Below, piece by piece: positions 60,444 to 64,000 of a stretch of DNA of 64,000 nucleotides (the stretch's first letter is position 1; each line of letters starts with the position of its first letter). The translations under genes and the position numbers were made by a program. The notes beneath the pieces are model-generated. The model was not told the origin of the DNA and made no database searches. It was given only the letters and a program-made list of their open reading frames with translations. The stretch spans positions 6,696,001-6,760,000 of the forward strand of contig OZ014416.1 in assembly GCA_963965975.1 (NCBI GenBank), read 5' to 3'. Origin of the DNA: Xestospongia bergquistia (Eukaryota; Porifera; Demospongiae; Haplosclerida; Petrosiidae).

Positions 60444-63027
60444 AATCATCAGACTGCTTTGCATTATGCTTCAAGGGCAGGACACATTGAGACAGTCAAG
60501 TTACTCTTAACAGCTAAGGCAGACTTCAATATTTGTGACAAGGTTTGTATTATGTCTAGAGATGGTGCTTTATACATTTATATATATATTTTAGTATTGA
60601 ATAGTTATTAGTAATTAATTTGTAGCCACATTATTTACTGTTTATTCTTTCTATAGGATCATCAGACTGCTTTGCTTTATGCTTCAAGGGCAGGACACAT
60701 TGAGATAGTCCAGTTACTCTTAACAGCTAAGGCAGACTCCAATATTTGTGACAAGGTTTGTATTATGTCTAGAGATGGTACTTTATACATTTATATATAT
60801 ATATTTTAGTATTGAATAGTTATTAGTAATTAATTTGTAGCCACATTATTTACTGTTTATTCTTTCTGTAGGATCATCAGACTGCTTTGCATTATGCTTC
60901 AATGGGAGGACACATTGAGATAGTCCAGTTGCTCTTAACAGCTAAGGCAGACCCCAATATTTGTAACAAGGTTTGTATTATGAATACAGATAGTTCCTAT
61001 TCCATTTACTTGTGTATTGTGTTCACTCCATGTACATGTATGTAATACTACTAGTATGTATTATATCAGTACAGGATATTATAATAATATACATGTACAT
61101 GTACATCACTAAACATAATACAGACAACCGATTATAGCACACAAACTATAAAAGTATATAACTCTTATCAGTTATATCCATATATGGAAATAGATATAGA
61201 GTTGATTTCAATAACAATTAGATATGGTAGTTTGATATTCTTTTACGACAATAATGTGTCCCTTGATAGCACACAGGGCAAAACCAACTCTACTATACAC
61301 TATTAAGATATGAATATCATCAGTCATATTATTATTAATATTAAATATTGAGCAGTTATAACATCTTGACTGTCTTGCTTTGCTTCAGTCTTGACACTTT
61401 TAGACACAGAGCTATTAATTTCAACACTAAATACTTTAAACAGTCAAAGGATATAATTATAATTTAAGTTTGTTTTAGATAATAAAAGTAGCAAGACAAG
61501 TATTTTGAAACTTAGACTATAGGTAGTCAATACTTAATTTTCTTACAGTTTCATTGTTAACGTATACAAGTACTGTATTATCAAAGATACATTAACATAA
61601 CGTATGTACATGGAGTGAATACATCATTAGCTCATAAAGGGTTTTTAGAAACTTTTGTTTACTAGTATCTTAATGATTATCAAAGTTGTATATGAACATT
61701 TTATAAAACATTCTATAAACTGACCATACAGTGACTATAATATATGTAAAAGTTATTCAAAAGATTTTACCACAAGAAGATGGAAAATGTAGCAAACGTA
61801 TACAGATACAACAAAGTCATGACTTTATCTCTGTACTCATATATTTTCAATTTCCACTAACTTCATAACAAGCATATGTAATTCTACATGTACCATCTAT
61901 GAATAATTCCCTTTAACATAACACTACTAATGTGTGACTATTTATAATGTAAATTTTATAGAGTCAGGATACTGATTGCACAGTGCTTTAAAACAAGGTC
62001 ATCTTATGATGACCGAGTTAGATTTACACAATGATATTATCTGACGCTGATCCTAATATTCATGTATTGTGTGTAATTTGTATTTTATTTGTTGTCTCTA
62101 CTACATGTACATATATATAGTACTACCTGTCTAGTAAGACATGATATATACCCTTGATAAAAGGCCAGTGTGTTGGGTTTAAATAGCTTTTAATAATAGT
62201 TAATGATGTTATGGAAACATAAATTATAACCTTCTGTAATATTGTGTTTATTTTTCTCTATATTTTGGAAATGTCAATAAACTTCTCTAAATTAATGATT
62301 TTAATCACAATGACTTAATCAAGATTATATTTGATACCTGTAGTTTGATTACTACTCCTTGTTTGACTTTACTACTTACCATATAATGGATTCCAGTATG
62401 TTTATTGTCAGCTCATTTGTGATAAAGGGAGCAATATATTAGCAATATCTCTATAGTCTAGTTGATGTGTTATTGACACTCACACAACAACTGTCCAATT
62501 TATAGTATATGTAACTTATATCATACATAATGTTTGCTTTAATTTAACACACTAATATTGTAATTTATAATAGTTTTAATTTTTTTTAATAATGATTATA
62601 TGTAAGTATAAAAAAAATTATTGTATGAAAGCATAGTATTTAAATATTGTAGTAATTGTTATATAATATATATCATTTTATAGTGGGGAAATACTCCAGT
62701 ACATATGGCACATTGGTATGGTTGTTATAACATTGTTGAGCTCTTACATTCTTTTGGAGGAGATATGGACCAAGTTAGAAATGTAAGTGATAAATATAAT
62801 AATATATTTACTGTATATGATGACATGGACATAGTGACCTTACATGTTATGATATATTATAAACATGACCTAATTAAATGTGGGTACATGTCACAGTTAT
62901 AATATATTATTAATTTTAACAGGATGACTTACTTTTGACTTCAGCTAAAAATGGTGATATACATAATGTAAATGTAGCACTTACATCAGGTGCTAATGTC
63001 AATGTTCATCATGGTGGTTTATTGAAG
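60444..63027 (+). CDS. Ankyrin-repeat exons, second part
   Basis: Phase-0 exons of 99 or 105 nt: 60444-60542 (TALHYASRAGHIETVKLLL; its acceptor AG has become AC), 60657-60755 (TALLYASRAGHIEIVQLLL), 60872-60970 (TALHYASMGGHIEIVQLLL), 62684-62782 (TPVHMAHWYGCYNIVELL) and 62923-63027 (LLLTSAKNGDIHNVNVAL). The first three are about 210 bp apart with closely similar introns, a local exon triplication. All can splice to the repeats before 54524 without changing frame, so the two parts may form one long gene with the Gypsy element in an intron. No terminal exon or stop was identified with confidence. Confidence 0.7.
61965..62070 (+). pseudogene. Decayed ankyrin-repeat exon, copy 2
   Basis: Counterpart of 53485-53590 with the same broken frame and the same DADPNIH ending. 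Confidence 0.5.
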
Positions 63028-63455
63028 GTTAGTATACTTATTATAGTATATGTATTTTTAGTACTACTTGTGGTCTGTTAGTACATACTTTAAAGTACTA
63101 CTATAAAGGTGAGTTCACAAAACTACACTTGTATATGTGTCATGTTGTGTTCTTAGTGTTGTGTTGCACAGTATCATTACTGTTCATATAAACAAGAGGA
63201 AGCATTTAAACTAAAACTCCGCCCTTGTAATTACTCTATATTACTGCAAAATGGGGACTGAAGTGTTTTTGCTTGCTTTGCTTTACAGATGATAAAGAAG
63301 GCAATAGAAATGAATAACAGTGTGGGTGTGTCCTATATTTACTCAACGGCTGCAACAAGGAGAGTTTCACAATTTACCTTAAGAAATGTGTCTGGCTGGC
63401 CATTTTCTTCCATGCATTTTCTCTTGCATCATTGTAGCTTTTGCTAGATACTTGC

Positions 63456-64000
63456 TGTAAAGTTTGCAACTCAATAACAATATACTAATCAAAACTTATG
63501 AATATTATAATTCAAGTACAAAGTGCAAAGTCCAAGGGATACTACAACTCCCCCCAGTTCTGGTGGACACAGTTCAACCAGACTCCATATCAGTCAGGTG
63601 GTTTTGACTGTCTAGAACTTCTCCTTAGTTTAGATGTATCACCGGAATTAGTAAACTGAGTAAAAGGTGTCTCATCTCTACTCGAGTGCTCATCTTGACT
63701 TGGAAGTCTGTTTAAGTCATGTCTATTTCTTCTGACAACTCCTGTTGATGTTCAAGAGGTAGTTGAGGATAGTTTCACTATTTCAATAAATCTGGAATAG
63801 TAATCCACCACAAGTAAATATGATACTTGTTTCCATTCAAACAGATCAGTCCCAACTTTTTGCCAGGGTGTATCTGGTAGTTCTGAAGGGCATAATGATT
63901 CAAATCGTGGTCGTTAAAACTGACAACATACTCTACACTTCTTGATATATTCTTCTATATCTACATTGATTCCAGGCCACCAAACTGAACAGCAAGCTCT
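63456..64000 (-). mobile_element. Second Gypsy-type element, 3' end, continues beyond the window
   Basis: A short 3' LTR of about 91 bp (63456-63546, TGTAAAG to TACTACA) is followed by a C-rich tract, ACTCCCCCC, that is a polypurine tract on the minus strand. From about 63770 to the window end the sequence is clearly related to the integrase region of the first element (AATCTGGAATAGTAATCCAC in both, and the GGCCACCAAACTG block). Between 63550 and 63770 only part of the integrase tail remains, so there is an internal deletion. It interrupts the third copy of the MIKK frame. Confidence 0.75.

Larger units (their letters stand above)
59180..63170. repeat. Segmental duplication of the ankyrin gene, copy 2
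   Basis: Paralogue of 51440-54690, with extra ankyrin exons. Non-coding parts are also closely similar, for example the decayed ankyrin exon and its surroundings, so the duplication is recent relative to intron divergence. Confidence 0.85.

Overview
The window looks like an animal nuclear genome, most plausibly an early-branching metazoan such as a demosponge (Amphimedon-like). This is inferred, not proven. The grounds are the very high A+T content, genes cut into many small GT-AG exons with short introns, a Death-domain exon, an inositol-trisphosphate-receptor-like (IP3R) gene, an ankyrin gene built of one-repeat exons, and several classes of eukaryotic transposon. No rRNA, tRNA, CRISPR array or bacterial operon was found.

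Layout. 0.6-1.5 kb: Death-domain exons. 3.5-5.0 kb: a broken patatin/iPLA2 pseudogene on the minus strand, next to a MULE-type transposase remnant. 5.8-13.1 kb: a many-exon, strongly diverged IP3R-like gene in which the N-terminal and middle domains can be followed exon by exon but no channel pore is seen. 13.46-39.6 kb: a very large tandem array of a 133-bp monomer, in young blocks (13.5-20.0, 23.3-31.1 and 31.3-32.3 kb, with 386-bp and 1200-bp higher-order repeats) and an old diverged block (36.1-39.6 kb). It is interrupted by three kinds of terminal-inverted-repeat element and by copies of an unrecognised gene module (21.6-23.1, 32.5-33.2, 40.8-41.0 and 42.3-43.2 kb). 41.4-48 kb: transposon fragments, including a hAT-like fragment and a reverse-transcriptase pseudogene. 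48.2-63.0 kb: an ankyrin-repeat gene enlarged by tandem segmental duplication. Its two duplicated parts are separated by a decayed, chimeric Ty3/Gypsy element on the minus strand (54.7-59.2 kb), and a second Gypsy element cuts into the start of a third part at 63.46 kb and runs off the window.

The most unusual observation is that the 133-bp monomer reads, on the minus strand, as a miniature gene cassette: a 75-nt (25-codon) exon-like segment with an acceptor AG and a strong donor GTAAGT, followed by a 58-nt intron-like spacer. Splice-like dinucleotides survive in most of the old, diverged copies, and two old copies are open over 84 and 87 nt. The same segment contains a near-palindrome resembling the RFX/DAF-19 X-box. 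Whether the array is a decayed tandem-exon gene, an array of binding sites, or an ordinary satellite that carries these signals by chance is the main question the window raises.
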